Positions 24,107 to 34,185 are shown, counted from the stretch's first letter. The stretch is DNA of 64,000 bases from Pardosa pseudoannulata (GCA_032207245.1 CM063504.1:22508565-22572564), one strand, 5' to 3'. Translations and numbers: made by a program. The notes: generated by a model from the letters alone, not told the origin.

Positions 24107-24287
24107 ATTTCCGAGAATTCTCCTCTTCAACCTAAGGAAATGGGAAATGAACAAAGGAGTGGGACATTACAAGTTCCTGGAATTTTTCAGAACTAGCACA
24201 CCCTGCTGGTGGTCAATAGTTATCAGATAAGCAGAAGGCAACACATTCTTATCGGAACTGAGAAGCAGCGTAATCACATTTTATGCC

Positions 24288-24488
24288 TTGTTCGCTTGCA
24301 TGCAGCTTGTCGATATGAAAGCCAGAAAGCGAAATGATTTAACATTAAAACAAAAGATCGAAATTTTAAATCGTTATGACAGGTTTATTATGATTACGAA
24401 CAATTTATCAATGAGCTTCTTAGAAAAAATTGTAGACAGTCAACAATGGATCAATATTTTTATTATGTATACAATTCTTATGTTTTAA
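24288..24488 (+). pseudogene. Tigger/pogo transposase N-terminal remnant
   Basis: ARKRNDLTLKQKIEILNRYD matches the first helix-turn-helix (CENP-B/psq type) at the N-terminus of Tigger and related transposases, which binds the terminal repeats. Immediately after it a deletion, relative to element 2, removes the SQRNA...NIS part, and the frame runs into unrelated sequence. The DDE core is absent. Confidence 0.8.
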
Positions 24489-24667
24489 AGGATAATACAC
24501 AGTACATAAATATAAGGTGTGTTTTTTCATTTTGTTTTGAAATTTAGTACATGTGAATTAAAGGGGGGTAAATTTATCTAATTTTGCATATCGTTTATAG
24601 TTATCAATCGGTTATTGTTATCAAAATCACGGTGTCCCAAACTGATCACATTAAGCGGAGTCCACTG

Positions 24668-24745
24668 TACTACGAACATCTATGCTCCTGTGGGATTCCA
24701 ACCGAAGGTCAGTGATCTAACCATTCGACTATAGCATTCGTTTGA
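24668..24745 (-). mobile_element. SINE1 5' half, other side of Tigger 1
   Basis: Reversed SINE1 head: TACGAACATCTATGCTCCTG, GGGATTCCAACC (B box) and CTAACCATTCGACTAT (A-box region). The TA at 24668-24669 is both SINE1 sequence and the Tigger duplication. Confidence 0.75.
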
Positions 24746-24958
24746 GAGTTTCTTCAGCGTGTCTCAGTACCAAAAATTTTATTTGTAACTCTATTGAAGA
24801 AAATTACTAAAAATTTTGCCTCTTATAATTCAATAATTCTCCTACCCAACATTTTGAATTACGAGATTCATACATAGGGGGGCGTTGAACACATTTCGCC
24901 TCTGTTTTTATCAACAAGTAGTGTATTCGCGTCATGCCTTCGTTTCTGGCTAATTGAA

Positions 24959-25123
24959 TTTGGTTTGGTTTTGGAATGCTACGGTCTATTTTTTGCAACA
25001 CGAGGGCTAATGACACCGGGACCTACTGCTTAAAGCCGATTCCAAACGGCTACGAACATCCATGCCATAGTGGGATTCGAACCCACGAAGGCCAGCACCC
25101 TAACCATTCGGCCATCGTTCGGC
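24959..25123 (-). mobile_element. SINE1 copy
   Basis: Flanked by a perfect 13 bp duplication ctggctaattgaa (24946-24958 and 25124-25136). The B box is intact in reverse (GGATTCGAACC). A deletion removes about 13 bp between the B box and the anticodon-like region. Confidence 0.95.
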
Positions 25124-25141
25124 CTGGCTAATTGAAGTTCC

Positions 25142-25171
25142 TGTTCCAATAAATAATTATTTATTGGAACA
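25142..25171. repeat. 30 bp perfect palindrome, probable collapsed LTR
   Basis: Starts TGTTCCAATAAATAA and ends with its exact reverse complement. It lies just upstream of TTTTTGGTGACAACTCGACG, the kind of sequence that follows a 5' LTR as a primer-binding region. The same TGTTCCAATAAATAATTA recurs at 25739, after the gag remnant. The TG...CA ends and position suggest a 5' LTR reduced to its joined termini. Confidence 0.45.
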
Positions 25172-25738
25172 TTTTTGGTGACAACTCGACGTGATGGTGA
25201 TTGTGTGGACCGGACTGGCACGTAATGCTGAACTGGAATAACGGAATAATTTAGTTTTGGATCCATTGGATTATTTATGGAATTTGGAGGGACCTCTTGG
25301 AATTGGAGGTAGGCCCTTTCTTATTATCCCTTCGAGTTAAGTTTGTTAGTTGGGAAAGGTTTTTGTTAATTAGTTGTTTAGAAAAGAAAATATTCGAAAA
25401 CGAAACTGTGCAGATCGAAAGCGAAACACTGGTTGAAAAATAAATTCCTGTTAATTAGCTTAGTTAATTACTTTAATTATGGATATAGAAAGGCTTAAGG
25501 AAAAACGTAAAGGGTTACGGAATTTATTTACTAGGCATTTGACAAAAATTAAAAATTCGTTAGGAGCGAAAATAACGGAAGAATATACAAAAGACATGAA
25601 AATTGAGGAGCTTTCAAGCTTAAAGGATCAACTCATTGAAAAAATGAATGAATTGAGAAAAATTGATGATGAGTTGCAATCTAAAATAAATATTGAAGAT
25701 ATCGAGGCTGACTTAATCACGTCCGGGTCACCAAAAAA
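25172..25738 (+). mobile_element. LTR retrotransposon 5' internal region, truncated
   Basis: Leader (25172-25478) plus a gag start (25479 on), then an abrupt junction at about 25737 with sequence resembling the LTR start. Everything from most of gag through pol is missing. Confidence 0.65.
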
Positions 25739-25811
25739 TGTTCCAATAAATAATTATATCCAACTCCATTACGAACATTTATTGACCACACAACACATAT
25801 CTACAAACTAA
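25479..25811 (+). pseudogene. Gag-like N-terminal fragment of an LTR retrotransposon
   Basis: The 110-codon frame begins with a charged, helical segment: KRKGLRNLFTRHLTKIKNSL, then ELSSLKDQLIEKMNELRKID and EDIEADLI. This R..LR..FTR / L.EK...L...D / E.D layout resembles the N-terminal gag domain (DUF1759-like) of Pao/BEL and some Ty3 elements, which helps form the particle. Only about 85 residues are gag; from about residue 87 the frame reads into the downstream LTR-like sequence. Confidence 0.7.
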
Positions 25812-26045
25812 CACTTAAAAACATGCTACCAACAAGGCAGCTCGAGTTCAACTACAGCTCTTTTCCCCGGGGTAGGGAACATCAAGCAACAAAATCCCGT
25901 CTCAGGGATAAAACATATTTAAGCGGAGCTGGAGTCGCAACAGTTCCCACTTGAAATTTATATTTATTTCAATATTGATATTAAATTTTATATTAAATCA
26001 GTTATGTTAACAATTTCGAAAATAAAATAACTTATTTTCATGAAA
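25739..26045 (+). mobile_element. Candidate LTR downstream of the gag remnant
   Basis: Starts TGTTCCAATAAATAATTA like the palindrome at 25142. An AATAAA lies near 26022. The right boundary is uncertain because the expected TTTATTGGAACA end is not found, so the LTR is probably truncated. Confidence 0.35.
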
Positions 26046-26351
26046 CAAATAACCCGTTTTATTTAACTTTTTTAAATAAAATTAAAAAAAGAAAGCGTTA
26101 TAGTTGCCGGTTTATTCCTGAAATCGGAATTTTTAAAATTATTCTAAAAGCACCAAGGCATTTAAAAAATAACAAATTTAAATATTACCACGCAGTCGAA
26201 TAGAAATCATGAAAGATTTGGTACCGTGTATTTATATAGAAAATAATCACTGGTTAGCTCAAGTCAACTGCGGTAAACCCATGCACGTGACGTAAAATGT
26301 AAAATACTTTTAATTTTTCCAACGATCACTCTGTTACACGATCACTCTGTC

Positions 26352-26515
26352 AATAGAGAAATTTGTCGCAACATCACGAACTACCATAATGCCCTTCCCA
26401 TTCATTTTCAGGTTTACAACAGCCAATAGACAAACAATAAACTACCTTTCCGTTTGAAACTAAAGCCAGGATTGTCATAAATTGAGATTTGCCCTACAGC
26501 GTGAAATCGCCTTAT
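26352..26515 (+). mobile_element. MITE-A copy 4
   Basis: Begins AATAGAGAAATTTGTCGCAA and ends GTGAAATCGCCTTAT. The core is nearly identical to copies 1-3. Confidence 0.75.
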
Positions 26516-26754
26516 TTGTTTCTGCCCTAGAAACAAATAGATTTGACGTTTTAAAAAATGCGAAATTGTACTTAAAAACTGTTGTAATTATTTAAAATAA
26601 AAATTAAAGTAAATCCAGTTAAAAGCACAGAAGCTTATATTACCTCCGTACACATTTTGAAGACTATCATATGAATGGATCTTTTAAATGTTTTTTTAAA
26701 GGTTTAAATAATTTTAGCCGTTGTTAAAATAAATGCAATAAATGCATTGGAACC

Positions 26755-26938
26755 TTACATTATAGACGCATATGACCGATGCAGGTCAAAAAAGCGTCCA
26801 ATCTCCATCATGACCTTGACCTTCAAATAATTTGACACCTAAAAGCTTTCTTTGTTTTATCTGAGTCACTATGCAAAATATTTTGAAGATCGGTCAACCA
26901 TTTGGGATTGCATGGCGAACATACATACATACAAAGGA
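26755..26938 (+). repeat. Possible dispersed repeat with ACAT-repeat tail
   Basis: Contains 'atgaccttgaccttcaaa', 'gaagatcggtcaaccatttg' and an acatacatacatac tail. This layout is like the 3' part of many invertebrate SINEs or RTE-type LINEs, ending in a short tandem tail. No second copy is in the window, so this is pattern recognition only. Confidence 0.35.
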
Positions 26939-27090
26939 TTTTATGTAGAGATCAGAAAATGGTAATTTGTCTTCCATCTCTAAATGCATTAATATAGCCC
27001 TGCCGCCACAAAATTAAAGTAATTGAAAGTAGATATAGTTTAATAAGTATGTTTTGACCATGAACTATTTTAGTTCTTAGGCAGAACTAT

Positions 27091-27235
27091 CCAGGACTGG
27101 GGAGTTTTGCGCAGAATAAGCCTTATAACGATGTTTCCTTTTCCACTTATAATCAATCCAATAACTTTCAGCGAATGAAGTGCCCTTGCATGAGAACGTA
27201 TCACTCATTTGAATCTATTGATGTTAAAAATATCA
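27091..27235 (+). repeat. Dispersed repeat D, copy 2
   Basis: See copy 1 at 22328. Starts CCAGGACTGGGGAGTTTTGC and is collinear for about 110 bp, then diverges. Confidence 0.6.
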
Positions 27236-28303
27236 ATGAGCTTTTCTTTCGCTTAGTTTTATTTTGTGTCGCTAGTTAGGAAATTAACTGCTTTTCCTAG
27301 AGTGAATGAAATAATTATCAATAAAGTGTATTTGGCAACATATCCCCAGAAAATTTCATGCCAGTCTCGTAAGATTTCCAGTCTGTCAGTATAATTACAG
27401 TCTCTCACGTTAACTTATAAGTGTGAAATATATGAAAAAAAATTATATTATTGTGATAGAGAGGAGAAGGGAGTAGTTTAATTGCAAAAGCATCCACTAT
27501 CCCATTGTACTGCCTAAAAATATAAATTTTAAAAACTTTAATTATTTGGAGAGAACATGGTGTAATAATTAAATATCTAAACAATTTCTAAATATCGTTT
27601 AGGTAAATATTTTTATTTGGTGCCATACGCACAAAATATCAAATTTGAATTACAGGAAGTTAAAAATAACATTTATTTCAAAGAAGACAAAAAATTAAGT
27701 GTATTTCTACCATCTGTTGCTAGTTTGAAGCCTTAAAAACATGGAAATTAAAAAGTATATATTAATACCTGTAAACAGTAGAAAAGAAAAAATATTTAAC
27801 ATGTGGTTTTGCGGTGCAACCGTGAGTCAGTTTAAACGTCTATATACATTGAAGGCTGTCCGCAGTCTATGTACTACCACATGAGGCGCCTTCCATGGTT
27901 GAAAGATTGCGCACCCCTGGTTTAGAGCAAGGGTCGGGCACACGGCACCGTAGTGTCCTTGGAGCATTATAAATGGGCTTTCACCAGTACAAACGTCTAC
28001 AATTGACACACCCCATATTGACCATATAATGATATCATATTTTGAACTTGGTCGATAAAAATAGTTCCACTGTTTTGCGCTAATGATAATATTCGTGTTA
28101 TCCAACTACTTAGAGCTGTGAAGGCTTCTTTTCAAATGTAATATAATGGTAATCAAAGTATCGAAAAAAAACTACACACGTTCATTTAATTGTTTAAGAG
28201 CAGGTAATTTCAATTCCAGTGCAAGAATCTACAGGATACACTTTATCCTTGGATTATACCTTTAGTAAGAACTATTTAAAAGTATATTAAACTGAATTGT
28301 GAT
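27236..28303. other. No recognisable gene
   Basis: A GC-richer patch at 27820-28000 holds two hAT-like ends back to back (GCGCACCCCTGG at 27908-27919 and AAGGGTCGGGCACAC about 10 bases later). The 92-codon minus frame over it has no family resemblance. Confidence 0.4.
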
Positions 28304-28605
28304 ACAGTGGGCTCCGCTTAATGTGATCAGTTTCGGTCACCGTGATTTTGATAAAAATAACCGATTGATAACAATAAACGATATACAAAATTAGATAAAT
28401 TTACCCCCCCCGTGTGAATTAAAAATTCACACGTACTACATTTCAAAATAGTATTAAAATACTCACCTAATATTTATGTACTGTATATTATTCTTTAAGA
28501 CTTAAGAATTGTTTACATGATAGAAATAATTGATCAATTGTTGACTGTCTACACTTCCAAGAAGCTCATTGATACATAGTTCGTAATCATAATTCTTTTT
28601 TAAAG

Positions 28606-28800
28606 TCATCGGAAGGGTGTTTTACTCCCCGTTTCAACACTTTCAATACAATTCAGAAGCTGAGAAATGTTTAACTGCGCTTCAGCATTGCGCTGACTCA
28701 TATTTAGTAACCTGTCAAAATGATTTAAAATTTCGATACTTAGTTTTAATGTTAAATCATTTCGCTTTCTGGCGCACACAAACTGCTTGTAAGCCAGCAA
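28606..28800 (-). pseudogene. Tigger/pogo transposase N-terminal remnant
   Basis: ARKRNDLTLKLSIEILNHFD followed by MSQRNAEAQLNISQLLNC reproduces the two-helix CENP-B-type DNA-binding start of Tigger transposases more fully than element 1. The frame closes after the helix-turn-helix (stop at 28606) and the DDE domain is missing. Confidence 0.82.
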
Positions 28801-28866
28801 GGCATAAAATGTGAATACGCTGCTTCTCAGTTCCGAAAAGAATTTTTTGCCTTCTGCTTATCTGAC

Positions 28867-29109
28867 TGTTCAGGCACATCGCCACTTGGGCGATACTGTG
28901 CACCTGGCGAGATCTGTTCTCTCTCTTTTTAAATTATAGCAACCCTGGTCCAGTGACCCCCCCCCCAAAAAAAAAAAAAAAAGAGGAGACTTTGGTGCTA
29001 CTGTCGTTGGAAGCAACAAGTTTCATTTTCTTGTGCATTAAACAATTACAACTAGTAATTGTCTATCTTTATTATTTTTTATACAGTCTACATCTATGCT
29101 CTCCGCACA
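28867..29109. mobile_element. Insertion with TG...CA ends inside Tigger 2, possible solo LTR
   Basis: Absent from Tigger 1 at the same point. Starts TGTTCAGGCACA, ends CTCCGCACA, and is bordered by ctgac on both sides (28862-28866, 29110-29114), fitting a 5 bp duplication. It holds a C10A18 homopolymer junction at 28957-28984. The ends and duplication fit an LTR of 243 bp, but I see no strong TATA/AATAAA pair. Confidence 0.5.
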
Positions 29110-29462
29110 CTGACAATTATTGACCACCAGCAGGGTGTATGTATTTCTGAAAAATTCAAGGAACGTGTAATTTCCCACTCCTTTGTTTTCTCTCCTTTTT
29201 CCCTAGGTGGAAGAGTGAGAATTCTCAGAAATTAAAACAAGAACGAAGGGAAAGAAAAGAATGGGTTCCTTCTGAATACATTGTGAATATTTCTTTGCCA
29301 GTTAAAATGAGATTCGAAAACTGATAACATTAACCGATGTAACGATCCCATAAAGCGATAATTTTAACATACAAATGAATAGAGAAAATCGGGACCGAGT
29401 GATTTCGATAACAATAAGCGATTGATAACATTAACCGCTATCACATTAAGCGTAATCCACTG

Positions 29463-30567
29463 TATTTTGTATGCACTTATAGCTTTGATCATCTTTTTAA
29501 TTATTAAAGTCATGCAAATAATATTTAAAAAAATTAAATTGCCTAGGTTTAAATTTAAATTGAAAACGTTTATCTATTTATCACAGGATTCTATTTATAA
29601 ATATAATTTAGAAATTAATATTTTTAAGAAAATTAACAGTTAGCCCTCTATTTAAAAAAATATAGCGTTTAAAGTTATCAAAATGTTGTTGATTCGAACT
29701 TTAGAAAAATGCAAAAAAAGCTATTAATTTTTTAGCATTTTTGTAATTATCATAAATGAATTTTATAATCATCATCTTCATTTTGATTTATTTGAATATC
29801 TTTTTCTAACCACAGAGAGGAAAAATTCTAAAACATCTAAAGAAATATTTATTTAAAATAGAAGTTGAAATCCCAATATTCAGTTTTACTACTATTGTTA
29901 CTACTGCTTGAACCATTAGTTATCATGCTATTAGAAAAAATTATTAACCCATTCTTTTCACGAACTTACTGTTTCCAGAATACGTTCCCATCAGAATTTT
30001 TTTTTTAAATTTATACAGTGAGAACAACATAAATGTTTACGCATGAAACGTGACTCGTACAGAAACAAAGGAGAAAAATATTAAACTTGGACTGAAAATA
30101 ACTACACATTTGAAACAGCCATTGTTCCGTTTCACAAAGGAAACGAGCATTATGCCTAATCATAAAATGCACAGAGGACCATTTTTCATACGTCACTCTT
30201 TGTTACAAAAATATTTCTATATTTAAACGAATTATCTCAGATTTATTTTTAAGGACATTAACATCTGGTATGACGTTTTACAATTCGGTTTTTAACATTT
30301 ACAAGTTGGAGTCATAGCTGTACCATCCCCCAGAAAATCCTGAAAATATCCGAGGCTGGTTATTCTACTGTGTAACAGCAGGTTCGCCAACATTCAAATT
30401 CTCCGTTTGTGCTTTTTTGCTTTCGTACGGCAAAAATTCGCAGGTTTCTTCTCGTATATACTGGACGAAACTGTCTAGAATATGGGAAGAATACTGCCGC
30501 TCTATTTAGCAGCCCAAATGTTACGGATATTTAGTTGAAAATAGTAGAATAGTTCATCAGTGGATGT
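29463..30567. other. AT-rich stretch without a recognisable gene
   Basis: Nothing assigned; the longest frames are 61-73 codons. Confidence 0.55.
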
Positions 30568-30671
30568 GTCAAACGATGGCCTAATAGATAGGGTGCTGCT
30601 TTTAGGTACCGGAACCCGGGGGATTAAATGAAGCTTCTGGGATGAATGTCCGTACCTATTCGATATCGGCT
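30568..30671 (+). mobile_element. SINE1 5' part, interrupted by a piggyBac MITE
   Basis: Diverged SINE1 head and body: AAACGATGGCCTAATAGATAG, GGGTGCTGCTTTTAGGTACC, a damaged B box, then 'attcgatatcggc' before the TTAA. The element resumes at 30988. Confidence 0.8.
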
Positions 30672-30987
30672 TTAACGCGGTAACTGCCAACTACGAGATA
30701 ACTCGTAGATTGCGTTCTTTTCTAGTACGTCAACTACGAGATATCTCGGACTGTGTTTACCTGCCATTTTTGTGCAGCTGTGAATAAACTCGTAGTATAT
30801 CAGTGATAATATCGATAGATGGCTTCTGGGAAAATAATAAAAAAATCAATGCTCTTGAAAAATAAATAATTCAGGGCTTTGTTGAATTTCTGTCAACAAA
30901 TTAGAGTTTTTAATAATATAATGTGACTAAATCAAATGTCATTTTAGGCCAGATTTCTGAAAATTACCGTAGCATTCAACGTGTTAA
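30672..30987. mobile_element. TTAA-flanked piggyBac MITE inside SINE1
   Basis: TTAA at 30672-30675 and 30984-30987. Left terminal 150 bp matches the right end of the piggyBac element at 19125-19604 (ACTACGAGATAACTCGTAG, 'gattgcgttcttttctag', 'ccatttttgtgcagctg', 'atcgatagatg'). The right end reads CACGTTGAATGCTACGG inward. No coding sequence. Confidence 0.9.
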
Positions 30988-31040
30988 GTAGATCCCCCTT
31001 GTTGAACAGTAGTGGACAGTAACAATCTAAACAACCAACC
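30988..31040 (+). mobile_element. SINE1 3' part after the MITE
   Basis: Resumes with GTAGATCCCCCTTGTTGAAC, 'agtagtggacagtaac' and an AACAACCAACC tail, the expected SINE1 order; the segment between GTAGRTCCC and TTG is deleted. Confidence 0.75.
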
Positions 31041-31242
31041 ATTAAAAAATGCCAAGACTCCCCCCCCCCTCCTTTCCCGGTGTTCAAGACATTTCATTCT
31101 TGCTGCAACGGACAAAGTTACGGAAATAGAGGGAAATTTGTATAAAAAAAGATTAAAACAAATTTTTCTGAAGTAATTTTAAAATAAGTATATTTTTTAC
31201 TCGCTCTTTCTAAATATTGAGACATACAATCCTGTTTTTACA

Positions 31243-31410
31243 GCTAGACGATAGTTAAACCGATAGAACGCTGTCTTTTGGTACCAGAGTGCGTGGGTTT
31301 GAATCTGTTTGTTGGTGTAGTTGTTCATAACCGTTTGAAATTGCCTTTAAACAATAGATCTGTCTGATTAGAACTCGATCTTAAAAATTAACGTAATGCT
31401 CCGAGCTAAA
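31243..31410 (+). mobile_element. SINE1, degenerate copy
   Basis: GACGATAGTTAAACCGATAG, 'ttttggtaccagagtgcgtg', GGTTTGAATC (B box) and 'gttcataaccgtttgaaattgc' follow SINE1 order with many changes. Confidence 0.7.
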
Positions 31411-32599
31411 CCGGTGGAAAAGTTTGTTTCAAGAAATCTTTCAAGGATAGAGGTAATTTTCTCATGGGTTTACAATGAGTTGAAGGAAACATATTTGGTC
31501 GGTACCCATCAATCAGCACTCAGTAGTTCTCCACCAGATCGAATCCAGATAAAGATATGCATATATTTGTTTAGAAAGATCCGATATCAGATGAGCTATC
31601 AAACAGGGCAATCGTAAGATTAGAATATTCCTCTAATATCAGCAAAGGAGACTTAATAAATTAGAATCAATGAAATGATTTACTTATAAATCACCATTAC
31701 CGGACTCTTGTTAGCTATCAGAGATACCGTTAATAACGCTTTACAGTGTTCCCTTTCAAATATTTGTGGTAAGAATACTATTTATCATAGAATTTTGCAT
31801 TTTCATTTAGGAAGCTCTATGTTGTTAAGCACTGTTAAGATGTATATGATTTATAGTATGATTTACATTTCCTATTGTGATTGTATGTTTGAAAACATTT
31901 CTTATCTTTTTGTATCTCAATAAATCTGAATTATAATATATTTCTTCAAGTGTTAGACTCCGTTATTTCGAACATATAAAAAATAATTTAAAAAATTTAA
32001 AATATAAAAATTTGTTGTTAAAAAGATGCATTTTCTGCAAGCAAAATATATGTTAATTACAAATATTGTAAGTTACTTAGTCTCAAAATTATCTTTACAT
32101 AAACAATATGAAACTACCCTATAGAAAATCTACATTCTATAAGGTATATCTCTGATCATTAGAATGGCATCTGATGTCTCCAATATATTTTTTAAATTAA
32201 TAAATCAAAATTTTACGGGATATTTGTAATTGTCTTTCGACTTCTTGGGGGATATTCTAGGTTATTAATTTTCTACCATGTCTCAGGTAGAGTTGCTATT
32301 GTTTTTTTTTATTTTGTAGTATTGCTCTTTTCTTGAGAGGCTTTACTGTCTCGGCGATTTGTTATGTTTTGTAGCTGTATAGCCTTCACCAGGGCAATTT
32401 ATAAACTAAAATAAAAATATGAGTATGTTATACATTTATAAAAAGATAGTCTAAATGTAAATTTCACAAGGGGTGGCAGGTCGTACGTTTCTTGACCTTC
32501 TCTAGAATATACAATTTCATTTTTATTGCTCATGGCAATTAAAACAATTTTTTTTATTTCAAAGTTGTTATTGTTGATATTAACTGTGATTCTTTAACA
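31411..32599. other. No recognisable gene
   Basis: AT-rich; frames of 71-73 codons without family resemblance. Confidence 0.5.
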
Positions 32600-32622
32600 G
32601 CCGACTTCATTCGAGTGATACT

Positions 32623-32859
32623 CTTCCTTTTGGATTACGAAGGCAATTTCCGCCAGAGATGACAATTAACAAATTGCAAGGTCATCACTTGACAATGTTG
32701 CGGTTTATTTCGAAGAAACAACTGTTTCGACGAGGACAACTTTGTGCTATTCTATCCCATGTTAAACCTCAAAACAGTATCAAATTATTTGCGGCTCATA
32801 TATCTAATGGGAAATTTTTGGCCAAAAATGAATTGTTTATTAAAAAAGCGCTGATATAA
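32623..32859 (+). pseudogene. Helitron/PIF1-type helicase C-terminal remnant
   Basis: In frame: LPFGLRRQFPPEMTINKLQG, then KKQLFRRGQLCAILSHVK and NSIKLFAAHI, ending at TAA 32857-32859. MTINK-QG and the GQL-ALS-V block are the closing motifs of PIF1-family helicases, the form at the C-terminus of Helitron Rep-helicase proteins. The stretch between QFP and MTINK is shortened. Upstream helicase motifs are not visible, so this is a fragment. A host PIF1 exon is possible but the decay argues against it. Confidence 0.75.
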
Positions 32860-33754
32860 TGACGTAGAACAGCTGTTGCATATTCTGTCAACATTAAAAA
32901 AGAAGCAGTGTTGTAATGAAAACCAATCGGCTATTGAATTCAAAATTGCCTATCGGTTTTGTAGAAGCATGGTTTCAGTTATGGATTCTGTATTTCTCTT
33001 TATACCACCATGCGATCTGTGTGTTCCCAGCTCTGAGAAGCGACCTAGTGCTCTGTTCTTCTGGCTTAATATTTTTTGTCTTTCTTCTAAGAACAGAAGA
33101 TGGGAATGTTCTCCTTTTGGTGCCTGATGCTCTTTTCGACTGACGTAATTTTAAATTCTACTGTTCAGACTGAAAAGTTTCAATCACATTTTGTCCTAGT
33201 TGTTCGTTTAGGGATCATGTCATTGAGTTACTTTTCTAGTGTCCTTTTTATTTACTTTAAACCCGGGATTATCGCTCATTGGTCGATTCCCCAACCCTTT
33301 TATCTTACATGACACCAAACCATCACCTCTTTAAGTTATAACACTGATACTCCTTCTAACTGACCTTGAATGTGAACCGATGATTTAATAGAAATCATTC
33401 CTGCCTTTTATTCAGCATTTTGTTAACTTAAGAGATCGGTCTTTTCGACCGTGGTGAGAGTTGCGTTAGCTATTTTATTTCCTAATTTCCGATTTCCGGG
33501 GAAAATCTCCAAAAAACAACCTGCATGCTTGAAGGGAATAGTAATCAGTTTATATGTTACAAGCATTAATGTAATAACTTCAGAAAACTAAATGAAAATA
33601 TTTCTTTCAGCCAGCTGTTAATTAGAGGCAAATTGACCGATACTCGAGCACTAGCATTCTAAAAATAAACACAACTAGAGTTGATTTAAAGATAAATCAA
33701 AAAGGCTAACACACAAGATCATTTTCCTTCTTATCGCCTTTTAGTTATTTCGGA
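32860..33754. other. No recognisable gene downstream of the helicase remnant
   Basis: Frames of 70-83 codons overlap in different frames with no family resemblance. No Helitron 3' hairpin with CTRR end was found. Confidence 0.45.
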
Positions 33755-34003
33755 CGCGGGCCGAATCAGAAGAGCAATGCCTTTCAGTATTTCCTTACTT
33801 TTCTTAAACATTTAGAGACACATGTGGTTCGCGAGATTCCGCCAGTTCCGATGTCGAGGACACAAGGCGTGTTCATGCAATAGATCCTTTTGATATTAAT
33901 CTGAGATAGTCCGAGCGTACTGTCTTTAAGATGTAGGTCCTGTTCTAATTATCCGTGTGTAGCAAAAAATTGCCCACAACACTCCAAATCAAACCAAAAT
34001 AGA
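33755..34003 (+). mobile_element. SINE1, very degenerate copy
   Basis: Head-like GGGCCGAATCAGAAGAGC, B-box-like GGTTCGCGAGATTCC, then 'tctttaagatgtaggtcctg', 'tgtagcaaaaaattg' and a CTCCAAATCAAACC tail. Confidence 0.55.
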
Positions 34004-34119
34004 GGTAATCTATCTTTCAACCACGAATATTTAAAACAAATGTAAGCCTAAATTTCATTTTTTTATCAAACAATTGTAGAATAAAAGTAAAGGGAAGTTG
34101 CAGCGCACGTTTATAAAGA

Positions 34120-34185
34120 ATACTTGAATGCCAATATACAATGCCCCATTTAAACCAACTAATGAGTTTAGAATTGCTATTAAGC
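34120..34185 (+). mobile_element. SINE1 5' part before the hAT insertion
   Basis: The last bases TAGAATTGCTATTAAGC match SINE1 'cggaatcggctttaagc'. The sequence before that is too diverged to set a start. Confidence 0.45.

Larger units (their letters stand above)
23302..24667 (+). mobile_element. Tigger (pogo) element 1, with nested MITE
   Basis: Matches Tigger element 2 (28306-29462) read in reverse, from 'ttattgttatcgaaatcac' through the helix-turn-helix coding part to the right end, AGCGGAGTCCACTG at 24654-24667 followed by TA. The left terminal about 45 bp has been lost by deletion into the flanking SINE1. A 629 bp TTAA MITE interrupts it at 23478-24106. Internal coding is deleted. Confidence 0.85.
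28306..29462 (-). mobile_element. Tigger (pogo) element 2, complete ends, internally deleted
   Basis: Inverted ends CAGTGGGCTCCGCTTAATGT and, inward from the right, CAGTGGATTACGCTTAATGT, each bordered by TA (28304-28305, 29463-29464). At 1157 bp it is about half the length of an autonomous Tigger. It keeps the N-terminal part of the transposase. A 243 bp TG...CA insertion lies at 28867-29109. Confidence 0.9.

Noticed and set aside
27827..28105. 92-codon minus-strand frame
   Set aside because: Overlaps apparent hAT ends and shows no domain.
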